A program made the translations under genes and the position numbers. The notes under the pieces were generated by a model. The model had not been told where the DNA came from, did not search any database, and saw only the letters and a program-made list of their open reading frames with translations. DNA of 64,000 nt from Bradyrhizobium sp. Ec3.3 (GTDB lineage: Bacteria; Pseudomonadota; Alphaproteobacteria; Rhizobiales; Xanthobacteraceae): positions 1-64,000 of the forward strand of contig NZ_AXAS01000025.1 of NCBI RefSeq assembly GCF_000472925.1. Direction: 5' to 3'. The first letter of the stretch is position 1. The number at the start of each line of letters is the position of its first letter. Of this stretch, positions 1 through 9,306 are shown one piece after another.

Positions 1-1
1 C

Positions 2-262
2 GCGCGCGTTCCGCAGGTCGAGTATGACAGCAGCGAGACCGTGCGCAGGGTCTCATCGACGAGACCCTACATCTCATTCAAGGGACGGTTCTGGAAAGTC
101 CCCCAGGCCTTCGCTCGCGAGCGCCTGGCCATCCGCCCCCTCGATCGCGATGGCCACTACGGAATCTTCTTTGCCAGCTGGCAGGTCGCAGCAATCGACT
201 TGACCAATGGCCAACCTGTCAGTGATGTGTCCGAACAGGTGTCAGCCATGTCCCCGGACTAA
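2..262 (+). mobile_element. IS481-type transposase, C-terminal fragment (5' end outside window)
   Basis: An open frame runs in from the left edge and stops at 262. It reads VEYDSSETVRRVS, then SFKGRFWKVPQAF, ERLAIRPLDRDG and VSEQVSAMSPD, the conserved tail following the integrase core of IS481-family transposases common in rhizobia. The catalytic DDE core lies outside the window, so activity cannot be judged. No terminal inverted repeat could be delimited after the stop. The family call rests on remembered tail motifs. Confidence 0.7.
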
Positions 263-329
263 ACACTTGACCGGGCGATCCAGTATTCCAGAGGCGCAGA
301 GATTCAGCCGAGAAGCCGCGGCGTGCTGG

Positions 330-352
330 ATGCCCCGGTCAAGCCGGGGCAT
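330..352. repeat. Short palindromic intergenic repeat
   Basis: A perfect 9-bp stem, ATGCCCCGG (330-338) and CCGGGGCAT (344-352), with a 5-nt loop. It sits between the IS remnant and the spoVR stop, where it may also end transcription from either side. GGGGCATGAC-type hairpins of this kind are dispersed in Bradyrhizobium intergenic DNA. Nothing else was recognised in 263-411. Confidence 0.6.
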
Positions 353-411
353 GACGGCGAAAATGGGGACGCGGCTTGCCGGAATCGCCGTGTACGCTTC
401 ACGCATGAGCG

Positions 412-1956
412 TTACGCCGCCGCGGGGATCGGCCGCGGGCTGACTACGTACTCCCGCAAAACCTTGTCGTTGGCATCGACCTCGATCAGCGACACGTCGT
501 AGGTCCAGAGATCGGCGAGATGCTGGAGCACACGCTTGGCGTCGGTCTCGTTGAGCTGCGAGCCCTTGATGACGTGGTGGTGCAGGATCAGCCGGCGGTC
601 GCCGGCGAGGTCGACGTCGACCACCTCGATATTGGCGTCGATGAAGCCGACATCGTGCTGCCGCGCGAGCTCACGGCGGACACGGCGGAAGCCGCGCTCG
701 TCGTGGATGGCGTCGACCCGGATGCCGGCGCGCTCCTCGGGATCGTCGTGGAGATGGAACATGCGCAGGTGCCGCATCAGCCTGGGGCTGAGGAACTGCC
801 CGATGAAGCTCTCATCGCGGTAGTTGGCCCAGACGTCGCGTAGCACGCCCGTGGCGTCGCCCTTGCCGGCAATGTCCGGGAACCACTCGCGGTCCTCGGC
901 CTCGGGATTCGTAGCGATCCGCTCGATATCCTGCATCATCGCAAAACCGAGCGCATAAGGATTAAAGCCGGAGAAGCGCGGATCGTCGAACTCGGGCTGG
1001 AACACCACGTTGGTGTGTGACTGGAGGAATTCGAGGAAGTTGCCGTCGGTGATACGGCCCTGCTTATGCAGGGTCGACATGATGCGATAGTGAACGTAGG
1101 TCGCCGTCCCCTCGTTCATCACCTTGGTCTGGCTCTGCGGGTAGAAATACTGTGCGATGTGGCGGACGATGCGCAGCAATTCACGCTGCCAGGGCGCCAG
1201 CCGCGGCGCGCTCTTTTCCAGGAAGTAGAGCAGGTTTTCCTGCGGCAGGCCAAGCAGCTTGCGACGCCGCTCGATGCTCAGCACCGACCGGCTCTTGCTC
1301 GGACCTGTCGGCACGGTGCGCCAGAGGTCGTTGAAGACTTCCTCCTCGTGCTGGCGACGGCGGCCGGCGCGCTTTTCCTCAGCCCGCAGATCGATATTCT
1401 TCTTGCCGGGATACCGGTCGATGCCGTGCGACATCAGCGCATGCGCCGCGTCGAGCGTGCGCTCGACCTCGACGCGACCATAGCGCGCCTCGCATTGCGA
1501 GACGTAGTTCTTGGCGAAGTCGAGATAGTCCAGAATGCCGTCGGCATCGGTCCACTGCTTGAACAGGTAGTTGTTCTTGAAGAAGTGGTTGTGGCCGAAC
1601 GCGGCATGCGCAATCACCAGCGTCTGCATCGTCGCCGTGTTCTCCTCCATCAAATAGGAGATGCAGGGCGAAGAATTGATCACGATCTCGTAGGCGAGGC
1701 CCATCAGGCCCTTGCGGTAGGAGGCCTCGTGAAACGCAAAATGCTTACCGAAGGACCAGTGCTTGTAGAACAGCGGCATGCCGACGGAGGAGTAGGCGTC
1801 CAGCATCTGCTCGGCGGTGATCACCTCGATCTGGTTCGGATAGACGTCGAGGCCGAGCTCCTTCTTCGCGACGTCCTCGCAGGCATCGTGGATACGCTGC
1901 AAGGTGAGGAAGTCCCAGTCCGCGCCTTCGAACAATCGCCCGGTCTTGTCCGTCAT
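412..1956 (-). CDS. SpoVR family protein
   Basis: A 514-residue protein, the usual SpoVR length (about 500-515). Family blocks include MPLFYKHWSFGKHF near residue 60, the AYEIVINSSPCISYLMEENT block, and HAAFGHNHFFKNNYLF near 115. SpoVR (YcgB in enterobacteria) is a cytosolic protein of unknown biochemistry; in Bacillus it affects spore cortex. In Proteobacteria it travels with PrkA kinase and YeaH, as here. Its ATG (1956-1954) overlaps the yeaH TGA by four bases (ATGA), indicating translational coupling. It is the last gene of the prkA-yeaH-spoVR operon. Confidence 0.95.
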   Translation of the reverse strand: MTDKTGRLFEGADWDFLTLQRIHDACEDVAKKELGLDVYPNQIEVITAEQMLDAYSSVGMPLFYKHWSFGKHFAFHEASYRKGLMGLAYEIVINSSPCISYLMEENTATMQTLVIAHAAFGHNHFFKNNYLFKQWTDADGILDYLDFAKNYVSQCEARYGRVEVERTLDAAHALMSHGIDRYPGKKNIDLRAEEKRAGRRRQHEEEVFNDLWRTVPTGPSKSRSVLSIERRRKLLGLPQENLLYFLEKSAPRLAPWQRELLRIVRHIAQYFYPQSQTKVMNEGTATYVHYRIMSTLHKQGRITDGNFLEFLQSHTNVVFQPEFDDPRFSGFNPYALGFAMMQDIERIATNPEAEDREWFPDIAGKGDATGVLRDVWANYRDESFIGQFLSPRLMRHLRMFHLHDDPEERAGIRVDAIHDERGFRRVRRELARQHDVGFIDANIEVVDVDLAGDRRLILHHHVIKGSQLNETDAKRVLQHLADLWTYDVSLIEVDANDKVLREYVVSPRPIPAAA

Positions 1957-3230
1957 GGAGCGGCCTTCTCCTGATTTTCGCGGCGCTGGAACAGGTCGTG
2001 GAACACCGGGAAGATTTCGCTGCGCTCGCTGACCTTGCGCATCGACAGCGGCGCGCCGCTATTGCGCAGACGCTCATAGAGTGTCCAGAGCGAGGAGTCG
2101 GAGAGATCGAAGGCGCTGCCGCCGGACTCGCCGACCTCGAGATAGGCGAAGAACTGGCAAACGGGGAGGATCTTCTCGGTCAGAAGCATGCCTGCGAGCT
2201 CGCCGTCGGAATAGGAGTTGTCGCCGTCGGAAGCCTGGGCTGCATAGATGTTCCAGTCCGATGGATTGAAGCGCTCGCGCACGATCTCATGCATCGCCTG
2301 GAGCGCGCTCGACACCAGCGTGCCGCCCGAGGCCGGACCATAGAAGAAGGTCTGCTCGTCCACCTCCTCCGCGCGGTCGGTGTGACGGATGAAGACGATC
2401 TCGACGTGCTTGTAGCGGCGCTTCAGGAAGACGTAGAGCAGCATGTAGAAGCGCTTGGCCAGGTCCTTCATGTGCTCGGACATCGAGCCGGAGACGTCCA
2501 TCAGGCAGAACATCACCGCCTGCGCCACCGGTTTCGGCACCGTCTCGAAGCGGCGATAGCGGATGTCGAGCGGATCGATGAAAGGGATGCGCTTGGATTT
2601 CGCCTTCAGCCTCTCGAGTTCAGCGACGAGCGCCGCGCGCTCGTCTTCGTCGGTGCATTCGGCAATCCTGGCTTCCAGCTCATCCATCTCGCTCTTGCGC
2701 GGACGGCGCAGCGCGATACGGCGAGCGAGCGCGAGCTGGACGGTCCGGTTGACGGAGATGTTCGCAGGTGAGCCAGACGTGGTGTAGCCGGCGCGCTGGA
2801 GGCCCTCGCTCTCGGTCTGGGTGATCTTACGCTTGGCGAGATCGGGAAGCTCGAGATCATCGAGGAAGAGATCGACGAACTCGTCGCGGCTCAAGACGAA
2901 GCGAAAGGCGTCCTCGCTGTCGCCTTCACCGGGACCGGAGTCCTTGGCGCCGCCCTGCCCCGAACGCTGCAGATAGTCGCCCTCGATGAACTTCTTGTTC
3001 CCGGGCAGCACCATGTCGCGTGTGCCGCCTTCGCGGCGGAAGCGCGGCTCGTGCATCCCGTCGAGGGGGATCGTGACCTCCCCTCCCTCCAGGACGTCCT
3101 TGATATCGCGTTCCTGCGAGGTCTTCTTGACGGCGCCCTGCACCAGGGATTTGGCTCGACGCAAGAACCGCTGGCGGTTCTCAAGACTCTTGCCGCCCGG
3201 ATTCAGGCGCCTGTCAATAATGTGGGCCAC
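1953..3230 (-). CDS. YeaH/YhbH family protein (DUF444)
   Basis: A 425-residue DUF444 protein. The N-terminus has the family signature DRRLNPGGKSLENRQRF. The C-terminal half is a von Willebrand A-like fold with a MIDAS-type DVSGSMS at residues 245-251, followed by RFYMLLYVFLKRRY. Residues 180-212 are charged and probably helical. The start is GTG at 3230, chosen because family members begin right before this signature. The gene lies 13 bp after prkA and overlaps spoVR by 4 bp. YeaH is genetically tied to PrkA (YeaG) in enterobacterial nitrogen starvation and stationary phase; its activity is unknown. Confidence 0.94.
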   Translation of the reverse strand: MAHIIDRRLNPGGKSLENRQRFLRRAKSLVQGAVKKTSQERDIKDVLEGGEVTIPLDGMHEPRFRREGGTRDMVLPGNKKFIEGDYLQRSGQGGAKDSGPGEGDSEDAFRFVLSRDEFVDLFLDDLELPDLAKRKITQTESEGLQRAGYTTSGSPANISVNRTVQLALARRIALRRPRKSEMDELEARIAECTDEDERAALVAELERLKAKSKRIPFIDPLDIRYRRFETVPKPVAQAVMFCLMDVSGSMSEHMKDLAKRFYMLLYVFLKRRYKHVEIVFIRHTDRAEEVDEQTFFYGPASGGTLVSSALQAMHEIVRERFNPSDWNIYAAQASDGDNSYSDGELAGMLLTEKILPVCQFFAYLEVGESGGSAFDLSDSSLWTLYERLRNSGAPLSMRKVSERSEIFPVFHDLFQRRENQEKAAP

Positions 3231-3243
3231 GTTCTCATCCGCC

Positions 3244-5187
3244 TCAACCGGCCTGCTTCACACGCATATACCACTCGACGAGCCGGCGAACCTGACGCTC
3301 GGTGTAGCCGCGCTCCACCATACGTGCGACAAACTCGCCGTGCTTCTTCTCGGTCTCGCCGTCCTTCTTCGACCCGAACGAGATCACCGGAAGCAGGTCC
3401 TCGACCTGAGAGAATATCCGCTTTTCGATCACGTCGCGAATCTTCTCGTAAGAGGTCCAGTTCGGATTCTTGCCGCTATTCTGAGCCCTGGCCCGTAACG
3501 AGAATTTGACCACCTCGTTCCGGAAGTCCTTCGGGTTGGCGATGCCGGCGGGCTTCTCGATCTTGGTCAACTCCTGGTTCAAGAGTTCGCGATCCAGGAG
3601 CTGTCCCGTATCGGGATCCTTGAAGTCCTGATCCTCGATCCATGCATCGGCATAGTCCACGTAGCGGTCGAACAGGTTCTGGCCGTAATCCGAGTAGGAT
3701 TCGAGATAGGCCTTCTGGATCTCGTTACCGATGAACTCGGCGTAACGCGGCGCAAGCTCGGCCTTGATGAATTCCAGGTAGCGTTTCTCGGTCTCCTCGG
3801 GAAGTTGCTCGCGGCGGATCGCCTGTTCCAGCGCGTACATCAGATGCACGGTATCGGCTGCAACCTCCTGCGGATCGTGGTTGAAGGTCGCGGCCAGGAT
3901 CTTGAAGGCGAAGCGAGTGGAAACGCCGTCCATGCCCTCATCGACACCGGCGGCATCACGGTATTCCTGGACGCTGCGCGCCTTGGGATCGGATTCCTTC
4001 AGGCTTTCGCCATCGTACACCCGCATCTTGGCAAACAGCGTGGAATTTTCATGCCTGCGCAGACGTGACATCACCGAGAACCGCGCCATCGTCTCCAGCG
4101 TCGCGGGCGCGCAAGGTGCCGAGGCAAGCTCTGAGCCCTGGATCAGCTTTTCGTATATCTTCTGCTCCTCGGTGTATCGCAGGACATAGGGCACCTTGAT
4201 CACGCAGATGCGGTCGATGAAGGCTTCGTTGTTCTTGTTGGACTTGAAGCTCGCCCACTCGGCCTCGTTCGAGTGCGCGAGGATGATGCCGGTGAAGGGG
4301 ATCGCGCCGATGTTCTCGGTGCCGATATAGTTGCCCTCCTGCGTCGCGGTGAGCAGCGGGTGCAGCATCTTGATCGGCGCCTTGAACATCTCGACGAATT
4401 CGAGGATGCCCTGGTTGGAGCGGTTGAGGCCACCGGAATAGCTGTACGCATCGGGGTCGTTCTGCGCGTAGGTCTCCAGCTTGCGGATGTCGACCTTGCC
4501 GACCAGCGAGGAGATGTCCTGGTTGTTCTCGTCACCGGGCTCGGTCTTGGCGATCGCGATCTGGCGCAGCCGCGACGGCTGGATCTTGGCGACGCGGAAT
4601 TGCGAGATGTCGCCGCCGAAGGCTTCCAGCCGCTTGTAGCACCACGGGCTCATCAGGCCGGTGAGACGGCGGCGCGGAATGCCGTACTTCTCTTCCAGCA
4701 TCGGCCCGAGCTGATCGGGATCGAACAGGCTGAGCGGGCTTTCGAACACCGGGCTCAGTTCATCGCCGGCCTTCAGCACATAAATGGGTTGCACTTCCAT
4801 CAGCGACTTGAGCCGCTCGGCGAGCGAGGATTTGCCGCCGCCGACCGGGCCGAGCAGATAGAGGATCTGCTTGCGTTCTTCGAGGCCTTGCGCGGCATGA
4901 CGGAAGAAACCAACGATGCGCTCGATCGTTTCTTCCATGCCGTAGAAGCCGGCGAACGCTGGATAGGTGCGGATCGTGCGGTTCAAAAAGATTCGGCCAA
5001 GGCGTGGGTCCTTGGCCGTGTCAATCGTCTGGGGTTCACCGATCGCAGCTAGTAGTCGCTCGGCTGAATTCGCGTATTTCATGGGATCGCTTCGACACGA
5101 TTCCAGATATTCCGCCATCGACATGTCGAGCTGGCTTCTCGCCTCGAACGACCGAGCGAAAGCGTTGAACAAAGAATCGTTGTACAT
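3244..5187 (-). CDS. prkA: PrkA family AAA+ / serine protein kinase
   Basis: A 647-residue cytosolic PrkA (YeaG) protein. The AAA+ module has Walker A GPVGGGKSS at residues 113-121. The distant kinase-like C-terminal half carries the family block YSDYGQNLFDRYVDYADAWI. It is the first gene of the operon with yeaH and spoVR. The ribosome site GGAGAGGG lies just before the ATG. An EcfG-type promoter sits about 40-60 bp upstream, so stress induction is likely. PrkA proteins were described as serine kinases and more recently as possible ATP-dependent proteases in Bacillus; the sequence does not settle this. Confidence 0.95.
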   Translation of the reverse strand: MYNDSLFNAFARSFEARSQLDMSMAEYLESCRSDPMKYANSAERLLAAIGEPQTIDTAKDPRLGRIFLNRTIRTYPAFAGFYGMEETIERIVGFFRHAAQGLEERKQILYLLGPVGGGKSSLAERLKSLMEVQPIYVLKAGDELSPVFESPLSLFDPDQLGPMLEEKYGIPRRRLTGLMSPWCYKRLEAFGGDISQFRVAKIQPSRLRQIAIAKTEPGDENNQDISSLVGKVDIRKLETYAQNDPDAYSYSGGLNRSNQGILEFVEMFKAPIKMLHPLLTATQEGNYIGTENIGAIPFTGIILAHSNEAEWASFKSNKNNEAFIDRICVIKVPYVLRYTEEQKIYEKLIQGSELASAPCAPATLETMARFSVMSRLRRHENSTLFAKMRVYDGESLKESDPKARSVQEYRDAAGVDEGMDGVSTRFAFKILAATFNHDPQEVAADTVHLMYALEQAIRREQLPEETEKRYLEFIKAELAPRYAEFIGNEIQKAYLESYSDYGQNLFDRYVDYADAWIEDQDFKDPDTGQLLDRELLNQELTKIEKPAGIANPKDFRNEVVKFSLRARAQNSGKNPNWTSYEKIRDVIEKRIFSQVEDLLPVISFGSKKDGETEKKHGEFVARMVERGYTERQVRRLVEWYMRVKQAG

Positions 5188-5224
5188 GATCCCTCTCCGC
5201 GTGATTTCCGCTTACCCAAGCTGA

Positions 5225-5250
5225 AACGAAAGCAGTTGCTGGACCGTTCC
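5225..5250 (-). promoter_or_regulatory. EcfG-type general stress promoter for prkA
   Basis: On the minus strand GGAAC (5250-5246) is followed after exactly 17 nt by CGTT (5228-5225), a full match to the alphaproteobacterial EcfG/RpoE2 consensus GGAAC-N16/17-CGTT. Transcription would start near 5217, about 30 nt before the prkA ATG. The rest of the 5251-5489 gap shows nothing further. Confidence 0.75.
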
Positions 5251-5489
5251 TCAGCGCCCGTTTCGAATCAGCGTGAGCACATGACGATCATTGGACACCC
5301 GGGCGCCTTCTCGGCGCAACGCACTACGTAGGCACCGGGTGAGTTACGAACAGGCACTTGCCTGTTATTTATGCGAATCTATACCCGTACTCGCTAATTT
5401 CCAGCAAATGTCGCCCCACCGCAACATCCGGGCATTACCGGGGATGTGTCCATCCGGCAGCGCAGCATAGCCGCCCGCCGACGGCAAAC

Positions 5490-6121
5490 TTATGACGCTT
5501 TGACGGCGAAGCTTTGAGCGTCGTGACGGCTCTTCTGTTGCAATGCGGTGCGCCGCTCGCTCGCGTCGTGACAAGCCTGACAGGCTCGCAGGAGCGTCGC
5601 GAGGTCCGTCGCCAGCCCGGCCGGATCGATGACGATGAAATCCGTATCGCTCTGTGGCGAGATCGCGCGTCTGCTCCTGACGCAGCGAAGTTGCTGCCGC
5701 AGCGCCGGCGTCGGCGTCAGCACAACGGCTCTACATCCGCGGCTTTCGCGCACCGAAACGTCTTCGATCGAGTCCCAGAGCAGGAATTCATTGCCGATAC
5801 GCAAGTCGCGGATGCCGTAACGGCTGACGATGACGGCCGGCCCCCGCTCGGCCGGCAACATCCATATCAGCCGGCAGGTGACGAGCCCGAACAGCAGGAC
5901 ACCCGCGCAGCCTGCCGCCCGTTCATAGGCGCCGAGTCCACCCCACAACTCGAAGGCAAGCCAGCGCTGAGAAGGGTCATGACAAACCCCAGCGCGATCA
6001 GCCCTCCGAGGCGGGAAAAGCTATGGCCGATCTCGAGATCGTCGGACGCTTCAAGCCCGGCAGGAGAGGCCGATCCACGCGGCGTGACGGCAATCGCACG
6101 GCCGCCAGAATTTGCGTGCAT
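5490..6121 (-). pseudogene. Small membrane protein gene split by a frameshift (STM3941-like)
   Basis: Two overlapping frames read as one protein. The upstream frame (from 6121) gives a hydrophobic helix, LGGLIALGFVMTLLSAGL. The downstream frame (from about 5960) continues with FELWGGLGAYERA, a second helix, AGCAGVLLFGLVTCRLIWM, then GIRDLRIGNEFLLWDSIEDV and a C-terminal DFIVIDPAGL segment. Together they resemble the small two-helix STM3941-type proteins with a PH-like cytosolic domain. One frame change between about 5948 and 6000 joins them. It could be a true pseudogene, a sequencing error, or two short genes. Function unknown. Confidence 0.5.
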
Positions 6122-6442
6122 GCTTATCCCCCAGCATGGCAGTTCATGAATGAACTAACGCCACCCGCCCAACGGACAATGCTTGAGCCCGCGAGACAAA
6201 ACTCCGTTCAGCGAAGGCTGACGCTACGCTACAGACTCTGGCCGAAACGCTTACGGCCAACGACTTTCACGCAACCGGACAACCAATCGGCTGGATCGCT
6301 ATGATCTCAACAGAGTTATGCCGAGAGTAGGACGCAACTACCCTTGATTGGTTCCCTCCCAGGGTCATGTTAACACACCATAGCGCGTCAGGACCGGCGC
6401 TGGAACCCCTCGCCCGCCACCGGCTCGGAGAAAAGAGAGACC

Positions 6443-9292
6443 ATGAATCCCGTCAAAGAACTGGAAAAGCACGGACAGGCCGTCTGGCTGGACTTCCTGG
6501 CCCGCGGCTTCATCGCGAAGGGCGACCTGAAGCAGCTGATCGAGACCGACGGCGTCAAGGGCGTCACCTCCAACCCGTCGATCTTCGAAAAGGCGATCGG
6601 CAGCTCGGACGAATATGACGCCCCGATCGGCAAGGCGCTGAAGCGCGGCGACCGTCCGGTCGCCGACCTCTTCGAGCAGCTCGCGGTCGAGGACATCCAG
6701 AATGCCGCCGACGTGCTGCGCCCGGTCTATAACCATCTGAAGGGCCAGGACGGCTTCGTCAGCCTGGAGGTGTCGCCCTATCTGGCGATGGACACCAAGG
6801 GGACGGTCGCGGAAGCCCGGCGGCTCTGGAAGGATGTCGATCGCAAAAACTTGATGATCAAGGTGCCGGCGACGCCGGAGGGCCTGCCGGCCATCGAGCA
6901 GCTCATCGGCGAAGGCATCAGCGTCAACATCACCCTGTTGTTCTCCAAGGAGGTCTATCTGGAGGTTGCCGAGGCCTATCTTGCGGGCCTTGAGAAGTAC
7001 GTGGCCGGCGGCGGCGATCCGTCGCATGTCGCAAGTGTCGCAAGCTTCTTCGTCAGCCGGATCGACACCGTGGTCGACAAGCAGCTCGACGACAAGATCG
7101 CCCGCGCCAATGACCCGAGCGAAAAGGAGCGCCTGTCGGCGCTCAAGGGCAAGGTCGCGATCGCGAATGCAAAACTCGCCTATCAGGACTACAAGCGCCT
7201 GTTCTCCGGGCCACGCTGGGACAAGCTCGCCGCCAAGGGCGCGAGGCCACAGCGGATGCTGTGGGCCTCCACCGGCACCAAGAACAAGGACTATAGCGAC
7301 GTCCTCTATGTCGAGGAGTTGATCGGCCCGAACACCGTCAACACCGTGCCGCCGGCGACGCTCGATGCGTTCCGCGACCACGGCAAGCTGCGCGACAGCC
7401 TCGAGGAGAAGGTCGAGGAGGCTGCCCGCGTGCTGGAGGAGCTCGAGCGCTCCGGCATCTCCCTCGCCGAGATCACCGAGGAACTCGTCAAGGACGGCGT
7501 GAAGCTGTTTGCCGACGCCGCCGACAAGCTCTATGGCGCGGTCGCCTCCAAGCGCGCCACCGTGCTGGGGACCGCGATCGACCGCCAGCACCTTGCCCTC
7601 GGCGAGGGCCTCGGCAAGGCCGTGACCAAGAGCACCGAAGAGTGGCGGGCCTCGGCAAAGATCCGCAGGCTCTGGCAGCACGACAAATCGGTCTGGACCG
7701 GCGCGGATGAGAATAAGTGGCTCGGCTGGCTCGACTCTGCGGTGAAGGCCGACATCGCCGACTATGCGGATTACGCTGGCCGTGTGAAGGGCCAGAAATT
7801 CTCTGACGCCGTCGTGCTCGGCATGGGGGGATCGAGCCTCGGGCCCGAAGTGCTGGCCGAGACGTTTGCGCGGAAGGCGGGCTTCCCGAAGCTGCATGTG
7901 CTCGACTCCACCGACCCGGCGCAGGTACGGGCGATGGAAGCCAAGATCGACATCGCCAACACCGTGTTCATCGTATCCAGCAAGTCCGGCGGCACCACTG
8001 AGCCGAACGCGATGAAGGACTATTTCTACGACCGTGTCGCGCAAGCGGTCGGCTCCTCCGTCAAGACCGGCCATCGTTTCATCGCGGTTACCGACCCCGG
8101 CTCGTCGCTGGAGAAGGCCGCCAAGACGCTGAACTATGCCCGCATCTTCTACGGCGAGCCCTCGATCGGCGGACGCTATTCGGTGCTCTCGCCCTTTGGC
8201 CTCGTGCCGGCCGCGACTGCCGGCATCGATGTCGGAAGCTTCATCAAGCACACGCTCGCCATGGTGCGCTCCTGCGGACCGGACGTGCCGCCGCATGAAA
8301 ATCCCGGCGTGCAGCTCGGCCTTGCCATGGGGCTCGCCGGCCTCGAGGGCCGCGACAAGGTGACCATCTTCTCGTCGAAGAGGATCGCTGATTTCGGCGC
8401 CTGGGCCGAGCAGCTCATCGCGGAATCGACCGGCAAGGAGGGCAAGGGTCTGATCCCGATCGACGGCGAACCGCTCGAAGATCCGCACGTTTACGGCAAC
8501 GACCGCTTCTTCGTCGATATCCGAACCGAGAGTGAGACAGACGCGGCTCACGACGAGAAGCTCGCCGCGCTCGAGCGCGCGGGTCACCCCGTGGTGCGTA
8601 TTGTCATGAAGTCGGTCGACCATCTCGGCCAGGAGTTCTTCCGCTTCGAGATGGCGACCGCAGTCGCGGGCTCCGTCCTCGGCATCAACCCGTTCGACCA
8701 GCCGGACGTGGAAGCAGCCAAGATCAAGACCCGCGAGCTCACCGCCGCGTTCGAGAAGACCGGCGCGCTGCCGCCCGAAAAGCCGGTCGTCAGCACCGCG
8801 GACGCCGATCTCTACACCGACGACACCAATGCGGCGGCGCTCCGTGCCGCCGGCGCGAACGGCGACCTCACCTCGTGGCTGAGAGCGCATCTCGGCCGCT
8901 CGGGGCAAGGCGACTATGTCGCGCTGCTCGGCTATATCGCGCGCGACAAGGCCACGATCGAGGCCTTGCAGGCGATGCGGACGGAGGTGCTCGAAAAGCG
9001 CCATGTCGCCACCGCCGCGGAATTCGGTCCGCGCTTCCTGCATTCGACCGGACAGGCCTACAAGGGCGGGCCCGACAGCGGCGTATTCCTGCAAATCACG
9101 ACCGACGACGCCAAGGACCTTCCGGTGCCGGGCCAGAAGGCGAGCTTTGGCGTCATCAAGGCGGCGCAGGCGCGCGGCGACTTCGACGTGCTCACCGAGC
9201 GCGGACGGCGCGCGCTCCGCGTGCACCTGAAGGGCGGGCTGAAGAAAGGCCTTGCCGCGCTGAACGCCGCGCTCTCGCAAGCGTTGAACTGA
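6443..9292 (+). CDS. tal-pgi: Bifunctional transaldolase / glucose-6-phosphate isomerase
   Basis: A 949-residue fusion. Residues 1-365 are transaldolase, with GVTSNPSIFEKAI near 40 and the Schiff-base lysine in NLMIKVPATPEG (K140). Residues 390-940 are phosphoglucose isomerase, with GMGGSSLGPE near 460, SKSGGTTEP near 513 and GGRYSVLSPFGL. It links fructose-6-P/glucose-6-P interconversion with the non-oxidative pentose phosphate branch in the cytosol. ATG 6443 is preceded by a purine-rich AGAAAAGAGAGA. gnd follows after 14 bp, so it heads the operon. The fusion is known in several Alphaproteobacteria and cyanobacteria. Confidence 0.95.
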   Translation: MNPVKELEKHGQAVWLDFLARGFIAKGDLKQLIETDGVKGVTSNPSIFEKAIGSSDEYDAPIGKALKRGDRPVADLFEQLAVEDIQNAADVLRPVYNHLKGQDGFVSLEVSPYLAMDTKGTVAEARRLWKDVDRKNLMIKVPATPEGLPAIEQLIGEGISVNITLLFSKEVYLEVAEAYLAGLEKYVAGGGDPSHVASVASFFVSRIDTVVDKQLDDKIARANDPSEKERLSALKGKVAIANAKLAYQDYKRLFSGPRWDKLAAKGARPQRMLWASTGTKNKDYSDVLYVEELIGPNTVNTVPPATLDAFRDHGKLRDSLEEKVEEAARVLEELERSGISLAEITEELVKDGVKLFADAADKLYGAVASKRATVLGTAIDRQHLALGEGLGKAVTKSTEEWRASAKIRRLWQHDKSVWTGADENKWLGWLDSAVKADIADYADYAGRVKGQKFSDAVVLGMGGSSLGPEVLAETFARKAGFPKLHVLDSTDPAQVRAMEAKIDIANTVFIVSSKSGGTTEPNAMKDYFYDRVAQAVGSSVKTGHRFIAVTDPGSSLEKAAKTLNYARIFYGEPSIGGRYSVLSPFGLVPAATAGIDVGSFIKHTLAMVRSCGPDVPPHENPGVQLGLAMGLAGLEGRDKVTIFSSKRIADFGAWAEQLIAESTGKEGKGLIPIDGEPLEDPHVYGNDRFFVDIRTESETDAAHDEKLAALERAGHPVVRIVMKSVDHLGQEFFRFEMATAVAGSVLGINPFDQPDVEAAKIKTRELTAAFEKTGALPPEKPVVSTADADLYTDDTNAAALRAAGANGDLTSWLRAHLGRSGQGDYVALLGYIARDKATIEALQAMRTEVLEKRHVATAAEFGPRFLHSTGQAYKGGPDSGVFLQITTDDAKDLPVPGQKASFGVIKAAQARGDFDVLTERGRRALRVHLKGGLKKGLAALNAALSQALN

Positions 9293-9306
9293 AAGAGGAT
9301 ACGTCA

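Noticed and set aside
6402..6427. EcfG promoter for tal-pgi (GGAAC at 6402)
   Set aside because: The sequence 16-17 nt downstream has no CGTT-like -10.
8875..9306. Possible N-terminal extension of gnd
   Set aside because: The extension lies wholly over tal-pgi and precedes the Rossmann fold; ATG 9307 has its own ribosome site.
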